A stretch of DNA of 64,000 nt, taken from Asterias amurensis (lineage: Eukaryota; Echinodermata; Asteroidea; Forcipulatida; Asteriidae). Position numbers and translations under genes: made by a program. Every line of letters begins with the position of its first letter. Positions within the stretch are counted from its first letter, which is position 1. The stretch covers positions 18,070,450 through 18,134,449 of the forward strand of contig NC_092648.1 in NCBI RefSeq assembly GCF_032118995.1, written 5' to 3'. This document shows positions 45,909-57,600 of this stretch, piece by piece. The notes under the pieces were generated by a model, which searched no databases, was not told where the DNA came from, and saw nothing but the letters and a program-made list of their open reading frames with translations.

Positions 45909-47065
45909 CATGACTAGTATTTTGATTTAAATGATTATATTGAGGATCAACATGTCGCTATACTCACTTTCCGTAATGCTTGTACATTTAAAGCTTTCTG
46001 GAGAAGAAATAAAGACTGTTGCGTTGATCTCACGCCGAGAAAGACTGCTTTTGCGGACAGCGCCATCTTTAATTTTAGTGTGTTTTTGTCACTTGGAGGC
46101 GCTGTCGCTATTTCAGGAAAAAGATTAACGCTGGTACTCTGTTTTTACAGCGAATACTAGCGCCCTCTCTTTATTTGCAACGTGATCTTGCACAACGTGA
46201 GAAAATTTTGCTCTTAAATTTCTATGTAATTCGTATGAATTTATTTTATTTTATTTTCGAGTATTGGGGTAGCTTATCAATTGAATTAATACTGTGATAT
46301 AACTGTAAGTTTTTTTTGTCATGATTGAATTGGAAATGTATAAAATTATGTTATAAAAACGACTCACCGACCAGGGACATGACGATCCGAACGCACACTG
46401 ACCACCAGTGGCTGACTTTACACACAGGCATATAACAGGCGGCACGGCGGCGCACACATACAGCTAGCACTGCACAGCTCCGCCATACGTGCATAGTGTA
46501 AAAACATCCAAGGAAGTTTGGTCTAAAAATTATAGCTAAGGATTCTTTGTACTTAAGAATATGGCGAATTTGTGACATAACGTTTTATTTATTTTAATTA
46601 AGGGGAAAAAAGGCTGAATAAAAATAACTAGTCTAGGATCAAAAAATAACTAACTCAATAGAAAATGGTAAACCATGATTATGAACATGATGAAGGAAGT
46701 CAAATCAATTCAAAAGAATGAAACTGGTTTTAAAATATTGGCAAAAAACTTGATTATTTTTAGTGCGTAGGTGGTAAAACATGGTATCAAATATTATAAT
46801 ATAATAATAGTAATAATACACTAAAATAATATAAGTAGGCCTAGCAAGAATAAACCCCAGTAGTTGTGTGTGTGTGATTGTGACATTTACTTATTACACA
46901 AAACCATGACAACTACAACTTCAACAACAGTTACACAGTTTTTTATTTATATATGTGGCTAAAGTAAGTAGAAGTACTTCATAATCATAGCCGTACAATT
47001 ATGGATGTTAGTTTGCGGACGTATTTAACAAATGTTTTGTATGTTACTGTTTGTTCTATTTGAAG
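45909..47065. other. FAU / MRPL49 intergenic region
   Basis: This should contain the promoter and non-coding first exon of FAU (plus strand) and possibly the first exon of MRPL49 (minus strand). On the minus strand an open stretch from an ATG at about 46486 to a strong donor GTGAGT at about 46369 could encode a basic, cysteine-rich leader, but its phase does not match the MRPL49 exon at 39701. A strong plus-strand donor-like GTAAGT lies at about 46963. No core promoter could be fixed. Confidence 0.35.
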
Positions 47066-48691
47066 GATCAAGATGCAGCTGTTTGTACGCGGCCAACAGA
47101 ACCACACCCTTGAGGTGCTGGGTGATGAATTAGTCCGTGATGTAAAGGTAGGTATTAATTGAATTTTAAACTTCAATCAAGTGCAAGAAACTTCAATCAT
47201 TGAAGTTCTTAAGAAGTTATTGATTGCTTGGTAAAGTCTCATATTTTCGCTGATGTTTTGTTATCACAGGGAATAATGGGTGAGATACTTCATTCGTTTC
47301 CCAGTTCGTTTTCACCTATTTTTGTTTTTGAGTGAAGAAGTGGTGAATGATTGGTGCAACACACAAGAGACAGCCCAATATCTGGAAAAAATCTAAAAGT
47401 TTTCCGGCAGGGCTTACATTTTCCACTGAACCACTGGCCCGAGGCTAGTAGTTTTACATTAGTGTGCGGCTAGTGAATTCATGACTGGACAGCTTGCAAG
47501 CCCTGCCCTTTGATTTACCTTCAACAAATATTAATTTTCTGTGTTTTTTGTGTGTTTATTTTGTCATACAGTTTCAGTTGGAAACCTTGACGGCTATCTG
47601 CGTTGAGGACCAGCTCTTGATGACCGGTGCTGAAGTGCTGTCTGATGACTTGCCCCTCTCACACTATGGTGTCTCAAACCTTGCTACTCTGGACTTGTCT
47701 GTCCGCATGCTCGGAGGTACATCCAATTTGTTTTCTCTCTAGTGACTACCCCCCTTTGTTAATGAGCTCAACTGATCTGTAAATTTCTAGAATGATGGAT
47801 TTAAGGTTTTTGTCAACTTGCTGGTGTTTCACACTTGAACTCTTGGGTACAGAGCTGTGTATTGAAAGAGTTGTAACGTAGATGGACCAGTTTTCTTTGG
47901 TCACATGGACGGATGTTGGACGATGCTTTAAATCCAAATCACTTACGCTAACACATGTTACTTGTTCATTAGTAAGTCTTGTACAGCTAACATTTTGTTT
48001 TGTGTCTTTACTCTGTTAGGTAAGGTCCACGGCTCTCTGGCTCGTGCTGGAAAGGTGAAGGGTCAAACACCAAAGGTCAGTATTGCATTTAAGTTTGAGA
48101 ATCTGTGAAAAAAAATGCTTGCTTTTGTATCTAGGGCCAAAGACTTTCAATCGCAGAAAGTGAATGTTCCATTCAATAACATTCTAAATTGGAACAAATT
48201 TAGTCATCTCAGAATGACAAGAAAGTGAATACTAATGTTAAAGCCTAACTCGGTGAAGAGCAAGGCTCACTGGTAGGTAGGAGTTCCATGCTGATGCAAA
48301 CAGCTGGCTACCAACAGCTGGCTGAAATTTGCCAATGAAAAAGCTACAAACGGTAATATTTTGTATTCAGTAATTGTTAGTAACGAACAGGACCATTCAA
48401 AGCCATTCATGTAACAGTTTGTCCATCTTGGAACCATTATGTGGCTTTTTAAGTGGTCAGGGAACTCTTATGAAAGCAGTGCAAAGACAAAAGGAAGGGG
48501 CGTGTTTATCAATTGTTTGGATAGTGGATATTAAACTGATTATTGGTCTTGGTTTATTATTACAGGTTGACCCCGAGGAAAAGAAAAAGAAGAAGACTGG
48601 CCGTGCCAAGCGACGCATGTTGTACAATCGCCGCTTTGTCAATGTCGTGCCCACCTTCGGAAAGCGCAGGGGACCCAACTCCAACTCCTAA
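47066..48691 (+). CDS. FAU: FAU: FUBI ubiquitin-like / ribosomal protein eS30 fusion
   Basis: FAU makes a ubiquitin-like protein (FUBI) fused to ribosomal protein eS30 of the small subunit; the fusion is cleaved after a di-glycine during ribosome maturation. The ATG is at 47073, seven bases after an acceptor, so the 5' untranslated region is split, as in human. Coding exons 47073-47147, 47572-47716, 48020-48075 and 48566-48691 give 133 residues, the human length. Residues 1-74 are FUBI, starting MQLFVRG and ending RMLGG; 75-133 are eS30, starting [14 protein letters not shown], with the lysine cluster [13 protein letters not shown] and the end [20 protein letters not shown]. The FUBI part is diverged from vertebrates while eS30 is nearly unchanged. 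A polyadenylation signal lies at 48924-48929. Confidence 0.97.
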
Positions 48692-48923
48692 ATGAATCGC
48701 GGAGTCATCATTTGATCATATCATCATGTAGTCAATCAATCAATTTCAGCTTGAACTAAACTAACTGATTGTCTTTCTCCATTAAGTACCTAAACAATTT
48801 GCCGGCTAATTCAATTCATCCAAATACTCGGTGATCTACGGATCGAAGGTGGACCTAGCATAAAAACAATTGTGATACTACACTGTGTTCAAAGATGTGT
48901 TGTAGAGTGTGTACTGACTTGTG

Positions 48924-48929
48924 AATAAA
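48924..48929 (+). promoter_or_regulatory. Polyadenylation signal of FAU
   Basis: AATAAA 233 bases downstream of the FAU stop, in the sequence GTGAATAAATATAC. It is the first canonical hexamer on the strand after the stop. Confidence 0.6.
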
Positions 48930-49271
48930 TATACAAAAATCAAAGATCCTTTGTGTCAAGTAGTTTGTGTAATTGACTTTGTTGGTGTTTCTTTAATGGG
49001 ATTGTTTTAATACTTTAGGGATAGATGTTTCTTGGGAAGGGTCAGGTTAAAAGAAAGAGGGTCATATGAGTATCAAAGAGACTCCATAGCAATTTAAGAG
49101 ACCATTGTAAACAATAATCAACAAGGCTTCAAGAGCGTTATAAAATGGAAGACAAAGTTTATTGAGATGTTTTTTTGGCTGTCGTAAATTTAAGAAGGCA
49201 CACCGTTAAACGAAAGATTGCAACTTCACCCACCACCAAAGTGCTGATTAAGGGTCTATCCATGATTTCTC

Positions 49272-49658
49272 TTAAAGGCAGTGGACACTATTGGTAATTA
49301 CTCAAAATAATTATTAGCATAAAACCTTTCTCGGTGACAAGTAATGGGGAGAGGTTGGTGGTATAAAATATTGTGAGAAACAGCTCCCTCTGAAGTGCCA
49401 TAGTTTTGGAGAAAGAAGTAATTTTCCACGCATTTGATTTCGAGACTTGAAGTTAAGAACTTGAGGTCTCGAAATCAACCATCTAAATGCACACAACTTC
49501 GTGTGACAAGGGTGTTTTCTTCTTTCATTATTATCTCGCAACTTTGATGACCGATTGAGCTCAAATTCTCACAGGTTTATTGTTGTATGCATATGTTGAG
49601 ATACACCAACTGTGAAGGCTAGTCTTTGACAATTACCAATAGTGTCCAATGTCTTTAA
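49272..49658. mobile_element. TTAA-bounded MITE, family 2, copy b
   Basis: A 387-base copy of the element at 4004-4390. It starts TTAAAGGCAGTGGACAC and ends GTGTCCAATGTCTTTAA. Internal blocks such as GATGACCGATTGAGC and TCTCACAGGTTT also occur in the family 3 elements, showing that the two families are related. The 75-codon minus frame in it is not a gene. Confidence 0.75.
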
Positions 49659-52600
49659 TACTTAACCTAAGCTGTCTGTAGTTTTGAAATTAATTTCATA
49701 GAGCTGCCACGACTATAAAGCCACGACCATACAATTCTCTTGTGGATGATCAATATGATAAAATTTGACCAGATTTGAACAACTTTTATGTCATTTTGAT
49801 AAAAAAAATTCTACTAAAACAGCATTAGCGTAACTTTACAATATTTGTGTTTGATTAGACAATTTCACAATTCTCTTACATTTTTGGGGGTGTGAACAGT
49901 GGACATACATGGATAAACCCTTATCATGTAAAATATCATGTTAGTTACACACTATACATAATTGACTGAATAAAGATACAATAGAAGTACAGTATATTTA
50001 GTTCATATGCTAATAAATAGTCTTATAAAAATACATGTATACACACTGTGAATGTAGTACTGAATGATAACTTGCTCAATCTCATCATCATCTTGAGAAG
50101 CATGTGATGACAATGAGCAAAAGTCCCTTTGCTGAGAAATAGCCGATTTATAGCCAAACTGCCAATAATGATACAACATCAAGTCAACTGGGAAAGTTTA
50201 AGCTGAATACAGAGTCTACTTGTTGTGAAAACACCCCCAAAGCCATTTACATCTTGTCATAGTTTCTGTAGGGATTGTTTAATTGTGTTTCAAAGAATGT
50301 TTTTTTTCAATGCGAAATTCCGAGCCATGGCCGAGTTGGACTAAACCATTCTGTTAAAGGGGTGTTACAAGGCAGTGCGCTTTACTGAGAACTGCATTCA
50401 AACGGACACCACAACAATTTCAAAAAGTCACCTGCAGGGTGATCTTTGGAGATTCACATTTTTTGACATACTTTTTTCAATTTCCAATTAACTTGGGCAC
50501 TTTGGACAAAAAAACTCTAAAAGCACAAGGCTTTTGGACAAAATTGCACAATTCTGTTTGCAGGGTCATTAACAAAGTGTGACCCTACTTCTAAAGCAAT
50601 CCTGAACTGTTCCAGGTCTGGCACACTATTTCTATGGGCTAGGGAGCTGTAAAAGTTGTACAGCTTGGAAAACATTAATTCCAATAACAATATGAAGAGT
50701 GCATGCGTAGCAGGAATAGGGATACATATACGTAATTATTCAAGTGAGGTATCGTGTCTGAAAGATGGTACTCAATGCACCGCCTTGAAAGATGAACACT
50801 TTGGACAAGACTTCATACTCGGGATTTGCCCTTAACCTTTTTAATGACCAGCCAGCAGGTCCGCCAGATTTTTTCAATTGTCCAAATTTAAAATGCGATG
50901 GAGAGGCTTTTCAACACTGAACTAGCCGCCTGGACCAGTTGACGGGTCTTCTGGTATTTTAACTGGCCTCTTTTTGTTAAGAAGACACTAGTGCACCCTG
51001 CTGTCATAACACTTCCCATTCAAAAATTTGTTTAACCATTCACCATGAATCAGTTTTGACCTACACGTGCACAAAATATTCTTATTTATACAGGGTTAGA
51101 AAAGGTTGTGCATAAAAAATATCAGTTGACAGAAATTCCTCCATAAAAGGCCACATGTAGAGAATAAAGGCCTCCAAATTAACTTACACAGAAGCTTATT
51201 AATTTTTGGTTGCATTTGGAATGTGAAAATATAGATCAAAGACAATTGCTGACTACATAGCGCTACCATATACCCGTCACCAATGTTTTAACACAAATTT
51301 GATCATTATTATAAATTGTCCACATAATATTGCCTCATTTAATGTTTTGTATACAGTAAAAATGCTTTTTGTACACTCGATCAGAACCACAAACCAAGAT
51401 TTGCAATCATGATAAGAAATTAATTAATGAAACATTTGACTATAGGCCTAAGTTTCACTACATACATGTATACAAAAACCTTTTGCCATCACAGGTAACT
51501 TATTGTTTGATTATCAATGTCAAGTATTAATCTGAGAATGATTTCAATGATTTGGGAATATCAACTTGAAAAAGCCATTTACATTTTGTCATAATTTCTG
51601 TAGGGATTGTGAAATTGTGTTTCAAAGAATGTTGTTTTAATGCATGTTTTTCGCTGCTTTTCAAAAAGTAAATGACTTGGGCAATGAGTTTAACAATGCC
51701 AAGGAGACACACTGCCTTCAGATTCCATGACTTTCTGGGTACAATTTCTGTCAAGCAAAAATTTCTTCTTTTAAAGTAGCTCTATAAAATGTGGCCCTGT
51801 ACACAGTCATACAACAAGGGTGGCTGTTATAAGTAGAAATTTGATTTGATTACAAAAGATCTCAAACAATACTAAACTATGTTTTTGTTATTTTATAGTC
51901 CTTTGAATGGGACGTGGTAAAACCCTGTGCTCTTTTGCACATCTTAGAGGCTTATTGTGACATCTTTATATAATACACAATTCTCTTCAGGGTTTTTCAA
52001 AAACTTGGTCATTTTGGACAAAAAATTATGACCAAAGCATGCTGAACATAGTACATGGATGATTGAAGTTGAAGAAACATTTCGAATAGTCATTCTTAGG
52101 CCTATCTAAATATAATAAATTTTACTATATCACTTGTATTTATAATATTACAGCGCGCTTTTGAGCGCGTATCAGCTCAAATGCAATACCTTGTGCACAT
52201 CAGGAGACTCCTGTTTTAGTGACAGACCATCTTTAAAGAATACCATAACAGCCCCAAAAGAAAAATGATTTATTAGTACATTATTTTGAAATAAATAGCT
52301 ATTGAATTATAGTACGCAGTAGGTTCAGTAAGGTTTTAAACCATTAGCTGTCCACTAAATGATTTGGCAAGTATATACAAAAGATCATCATAAAATATAG
52401 TTTGGCGAGTAAACATTTGCATGAGAATAATTTGTGCTATGCTTGTGACAAGAGCTTAAACAAAATGTTAAATATTTCTAGATGTTAGATTGTGTATATA
52501 CCTCAGATTGCAACTTTCACCTCAAAATAGACATTATGAATTTGTTTATATTGAATTATTCACTATTTTTGTTTATTCTATTTATTTGTTAAATTATTTT

Positions 52601-54644
52601 TTGAGGGGGAGGCAGAACTGCAGTGTACAGCATTGTCTTTGAATGTGGTTTGATTTACTACTGTGCACTTAACATTTTAGGGTTTAATTTGTCCCCACCC
52701 CTCCCCCATGAAGGTCAACAGAGGTCAAGGTAGCTGCTCCGTACATCCATAACCATCTCCTGAAGACAAGCAGAGTATACTGTTCGAAACGTTGATAACA
52801 AACCGGCTCTTTTAAGAGCCACCACTCCTTCAAAAGAGATTTTACTCATGGTTGTATCCGCAAGTTTACTATTCATATTTATACCATGGAGGAAGATTTT
52901 CTTCCTCCATGTTTATACTTATAGTTACTCTTATCCATAAACAGGACGTTACTGAACAGTCCAGTGAACACTAAGTGCAACATTCAGAAAGCTTATTGAC
53001 TTTCAAGGAACATTTTTTCTGCCAGTTTCAGTTTACTTTACACTGTAGCCACCACCACCAACAAATTCCAGAATTCATCATAATAATAGTTTAAAGACTG
53101 GAATAACTCATGAAGCTTCATGAATATATACTGCAATTTCATTTGATCACAAGATTAGACTTGAATGTGACTTCATTGATCTTGGAATGGCTAAATTGAC
53201 TTGAGCGAGACTACATTTACTTATTGACTTGGACTTATCTAAAGGACTTGGGTTGGACTAAATTACCTTGATAGTTTTGGCTTAAGATAATTTTCCCTAA
53301 TGACTCGTTGATCGTTGCCATGGGGAAACAGTATTCTGCCAACTCTCTTTTGGGCAAGTCATTTATATCCACTCAAGTTGATATAGAATTTAACAAAAAA
53401 AACTAAAGGTCATTAAAATAAATTCTTTGGTGCAAGGAAAGTCATCAGCGACTTACCAAAGGACTGTACAAGTCCCACTATTCTAAGACCCCACCCCAAG
53501 ATCCCCACACAAATACACAAATGAATGGTTTGAAATAGTAAATAGGCCTTCCTCCCACCTCACAAATACAAAATGACTGTTGTTTAGGCCACTGGCCTGA
53601 AGAAAAGCCAAATCCTATCAATTTGATTTATAGAACATCTGGAATTGTTTTGTTCCAGTTGAAATATTCCCACATATGCATGGTAACTTTATAAAGCTTC
53701 CATTATTTGTTTTCTAATGGGGCTTAATTAAAACTACAAACACACATAATTAGATACAGTATCCGGCACTGTATCTACATTAAGCATGGCTTAGATGGTA
53801 TAAACATGAATGTTGATTTGTGCATTATAAACTGATTGGTAAAATCTTTAATACTACATCAAATCTCATGCCTGAATATCTTTTTACAAAATTAGTCAAA
53901 AAATAAACAACATTATTTCGAGAGGCTTCCTGATAATATGACAAAGGTTAAAGACATTCACAATGGCTGCATGTGGGGGGGGGGGGTGAATTCCTTTGTA
54001 TACATTTAGGCTCCCCAAATGGTGGATAGGATGTGGGAATAAGTGCGCTGTGCATTGTGAAATAGGTCAATAGCATAGCATTGTTTAGAAACACTTGACA
54101 GTTACTAGAAATAGTTTTTCAGGAAATAAAAGTTCATCTATCTTATGCAGATACTCCTGTACCTTAAATACACACAATATTTAAAAACATGGCAAAGTGT
54201 AGAGCAACAAAAATAGTCAGAGTAAACTATTTATGTAAAGATTCACCACCACAAACAAACACAAGTTAAAGGCCACCTTGTATATAATGTGCATGTCTCG
54301 CATGCATTTAAATGTTGGGCCGCATTACAGCGACCAGTTTTGTTTCCTCAAGAGGTTCTGTAATATACAAATACATGCAAGATTACCAAGTCTTTAACAA
54401 TATAAAAATCAAAGAGTTGTTGTAAAGGATACCTTAAGTGTGTGGACAAGGGCCCAAGACTATGGACCACCTACTGAACCAGGGCTTGCTGCATAACACC
54501 TGCACCATGGAGGATCTTACAGAGGCCAATGCCAATGGACTCCAAAATGCCCAACATTGGCAAGCAGATGTAGGATGTCACAGACTGACTGTAGGGTCGA
54601 GTCTCAAAGAGGACAAATACCAAGGCAAGAATTGGAAGTGATTA
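49659..54644. other. Gene-poor tract between FAU and RAB15
   Basis: No coding exon recognised in about 5 kb. It holds two similar blocks with TTTGTCATA(A/G)TTTCTGTAGGGATTG (about 50253 and 51585), a second hammerhead-like motif (52757-52795), a compact hairpin CATGGAGGAAGA/TCTTCCTCCATG at about 52887-52914 and a G12 run at about 53975-53986. The end nearest 54644 should hold the RAB15 3' untranslated region; no single polyadenylation signal stands out. Confidence 0.4.
52757..52795 (+). ncRNA. Second hammerhead-like motif
   Basis: CTGAAGA (52760-52766), a CAG/CTG stem with the same AGTATA loop, then GAAACGTT. It aligns with the motif at 21978-22011 but has GTT in place of GTC at the position of the cleavage triplet, and its flanks differ. 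It is followed by GGCTCTTTTAAGAGCC, a perfect short palindrome. It is likely a diverged copy of the same retroelement end. Confidence 0.35.
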
Positions 54645-57600
54645 TCAGCAGCAGCTGGTGGCAGTCTTCCCTTCTGAGGGACACTCTAGGTCCCCTCGAC
54701 TATCCTCCCTCGTGTACAGTCGTATATTCTCCATCTGTTTCTCTATTGATTTCCTGCGCTTCTTCATCACCTGCTTGGTCAGCATCATGAAGGCCTGTAG
54801 GTGGATGTCAGTGAGAAAATAAATAACTTGAAAATTTAGAATGTGCCTGTATCCATACATAAATTGTTAATGGCACAGTACCGGTAAACTGTGTATGGGG
54901 GGGGGGGTGTATATGGGGTTGATGCAGTAGTTTCTGAGAGTGCAATAAGAGATAAGTTGTTTGAACTTTACCTCGTTGACATTAGTACTGTTGTGTGCAC
55001 TCGTCTCGATGAAATCCATTCCATTTGCCTTTGCGAACTGAAAAACAACAACGACAAATAGTTAGCATGCTGTAATATTACAAGGTGCTTTTTGTAACGG
55101 GAGACTAAAACTTTAGATTTGATGCAATATAAAAACAAACAAAAAGGTTGAAACCCTCATTAAAGTTATGACAAGCTAACGCTTGAGTAACTACTTCTGT
55201 CCACACCTCCCCCAACTCCCCTCTTCTTGTCTTGCAATAATATATACACACCCAAATCCCTGATTTGCCCATCGATATTAATCACCGTTTGTGGTCATGC
55301 AATTCATTTAACTTTAAAATAACAATAAAAATAATAACAAACATCGTACAGCTAAATCCTTTTTTAACATTGCTCCTAGGCGCTTTGCATAAGAATGTAA
55401 TTAAGAGGAAACCCCAAAGAAAAAAAGAAATACCAGTACAAGCAATAAACACAAATGTACTTTAAAAAAAAAATAGCTCCGTTGGTAGAGCGCCGGCACG
55501 TTAATCCGGAGGTCGTTGGTTCGAATCCCACTCTAGTCAATTCTTTGTTCATCCCCAAAAATCATAATAAAAAAAAATAATACACATTGCTAAAACAACC
55601 CTACAACAGGGACATAGATGTCAACTTAAAGCCATTGGACACTTTCGGAACAGAAAAAATAAATAAAAGTTCACAGATTTACAAATAACTTACTGGGTTT
55701 ACAGTACATAATGGTGAAAGACTTCTCTTGAAATAATATTCCATAAAATGCTTTACTTTTTGAGAAAACATTTAAACAGTTATCAATTCTCGATAACGAG
55801 AATTACGGATTTATTTTAAACACATGTCATGACACGGCGAAACGTGCAGAAACAGGGGTGGGTTTTCCCGTTATTTTCTCCCGACTCCGATGACCGATTG
55901 AGCCTAAATTTTCACAGGTTTGTTATTTTATATATAAGTTGTGATACACGAAGTGTGGGCCTTGGATAATACTGTTTACCGAAAGTGTCCAATGGCTTAA
56001 AAGAGAGCCTCAAACATGAGGTATCTGTCTTGATACTTACTCTAACTCCCTCGGCTTCTGTCACTGTACGTAGAGCTTCTGCATCACTCTTGTTACCAAC
56101 TAAAAACATCTCCACATCAGGACCTGCATGCTGTGTACCAAGGTAATACACGTTGTACAAAACTTAATGTTTGCTTTTGAGGATTTCATTAAAATTACAT
56201 AATTGTTGCATAATTTACATGAAAACACACATATACAACAAATAAAAAAAATAAAAAAAATAAAAAACATTTTTTTAAAACAAACTCTTACATGGATAAA
56301 GATGGCAGGACTCAAATTTGGGGTAAAGTCTACAAGACCGCAGGGCTTTTATACTACATGTAGTTCACAATGTTCATCAGACTGGAGTTATTTGACAAAG
56401 CTTTAAGAGAAGGTTTGTCTCATGTGTCCTTTGGGTGAAATATTCAGATACTCAACAGGACAGAACTCTGGGCCCTATTAATTCACCAGACACAATGTTA
56501 ACATTTGAATGTCATCTTTTCTGTTAAAAATTTTAACATTTGAACGTCATCTTTTCTGTTAAAAATGTCACACAGTAAAGTATACTAGAAATTTAGAAAC
56601 TCTTGGTGTTCGGGAACGGATGTGTGAAAGGTTTTTTTTCACAAGTATGTACACTTCACTAGTCACAATAAAACAAGTACCAATCAAAGCAAGCAATCGC
56701 TTTGCCTTACGTGGTCACCAACATACCCATTTTTGTGAAGTACGTAAAGCCCTTTCATATGATGTATAGATTGTCAAAGTAGCTGACTTTAAAGTTTATT
56801 ACTGGATAATTCTAACAAATTGGCAAGAAAGGAAATGAAAAATAATACCTCTGCAACCATCGTCATCCATTTCTGAATATTAAGGAACGATGCCTCACTT
56901 GTGATGTCATAAACTAACACAAACCCCTGAGAGGAAAGATAGTACTATTATTATTAGTAGCATCAAAAATATTCAAATATCACACCCTAAATTGTGTTTA
57001 AACTACACTGTATTTAAAATTACATACAAATAGATTTAAAAACAAAAAATAAAGGTATGAAAGCAAACACGCTCTATTAAGTTCTATTATTATCATTATT
57101 ATTTTTTTAATTTATTTTTTATCATTAACCTACCCTTTTTAACCGTTATTTTATATTTATGTTTTCATAAATTTATTTATCTAGTCATTCATTCATTTAT
57201 TTTTCATTTTTTCCCTATTTGTGTATTCATATTTAAATGTGTAAATTAATAATGTTTATTCCTTGTTTAAATTAGACAGGCCTTCGGGTCAGTGTTTTGG
57301 TATACTTTTGTCTATCCTGGCCAGCTTAAATTGGTTATGTTGTTTATTGGTTCCTGTTTTTGTCTGATTCTGTTGTTTTGTCATATTGATTGTTTTTAAT
57401 AATATGTCTGGAGATGTTCTTTTTTGTTTTTGTTTTGTGTTGTTCTTCTTTGTTTTTTGTTTTGTTGTTGATTTGTTGTTGTTTTTGTTGTTGTTGTTTG
57501 TTTTGTTGTTCGCTTTGTTGTTTCTTTGGGTTGTTGTTATTGTTGTTGTTGTTGTTGATGTTGTCCCTTGTTGTTGTCCCTGTTGCTGTTGTTCTCCCTC

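Noticed and set aside
55478-55560. Possible tRNA-Asn gene
   Set aside because: The nucleotide before the apparent GTT anticodon is C instead of U, acceptor pairing is poor, and the body plus tail matches another copy, so it is a SINE.
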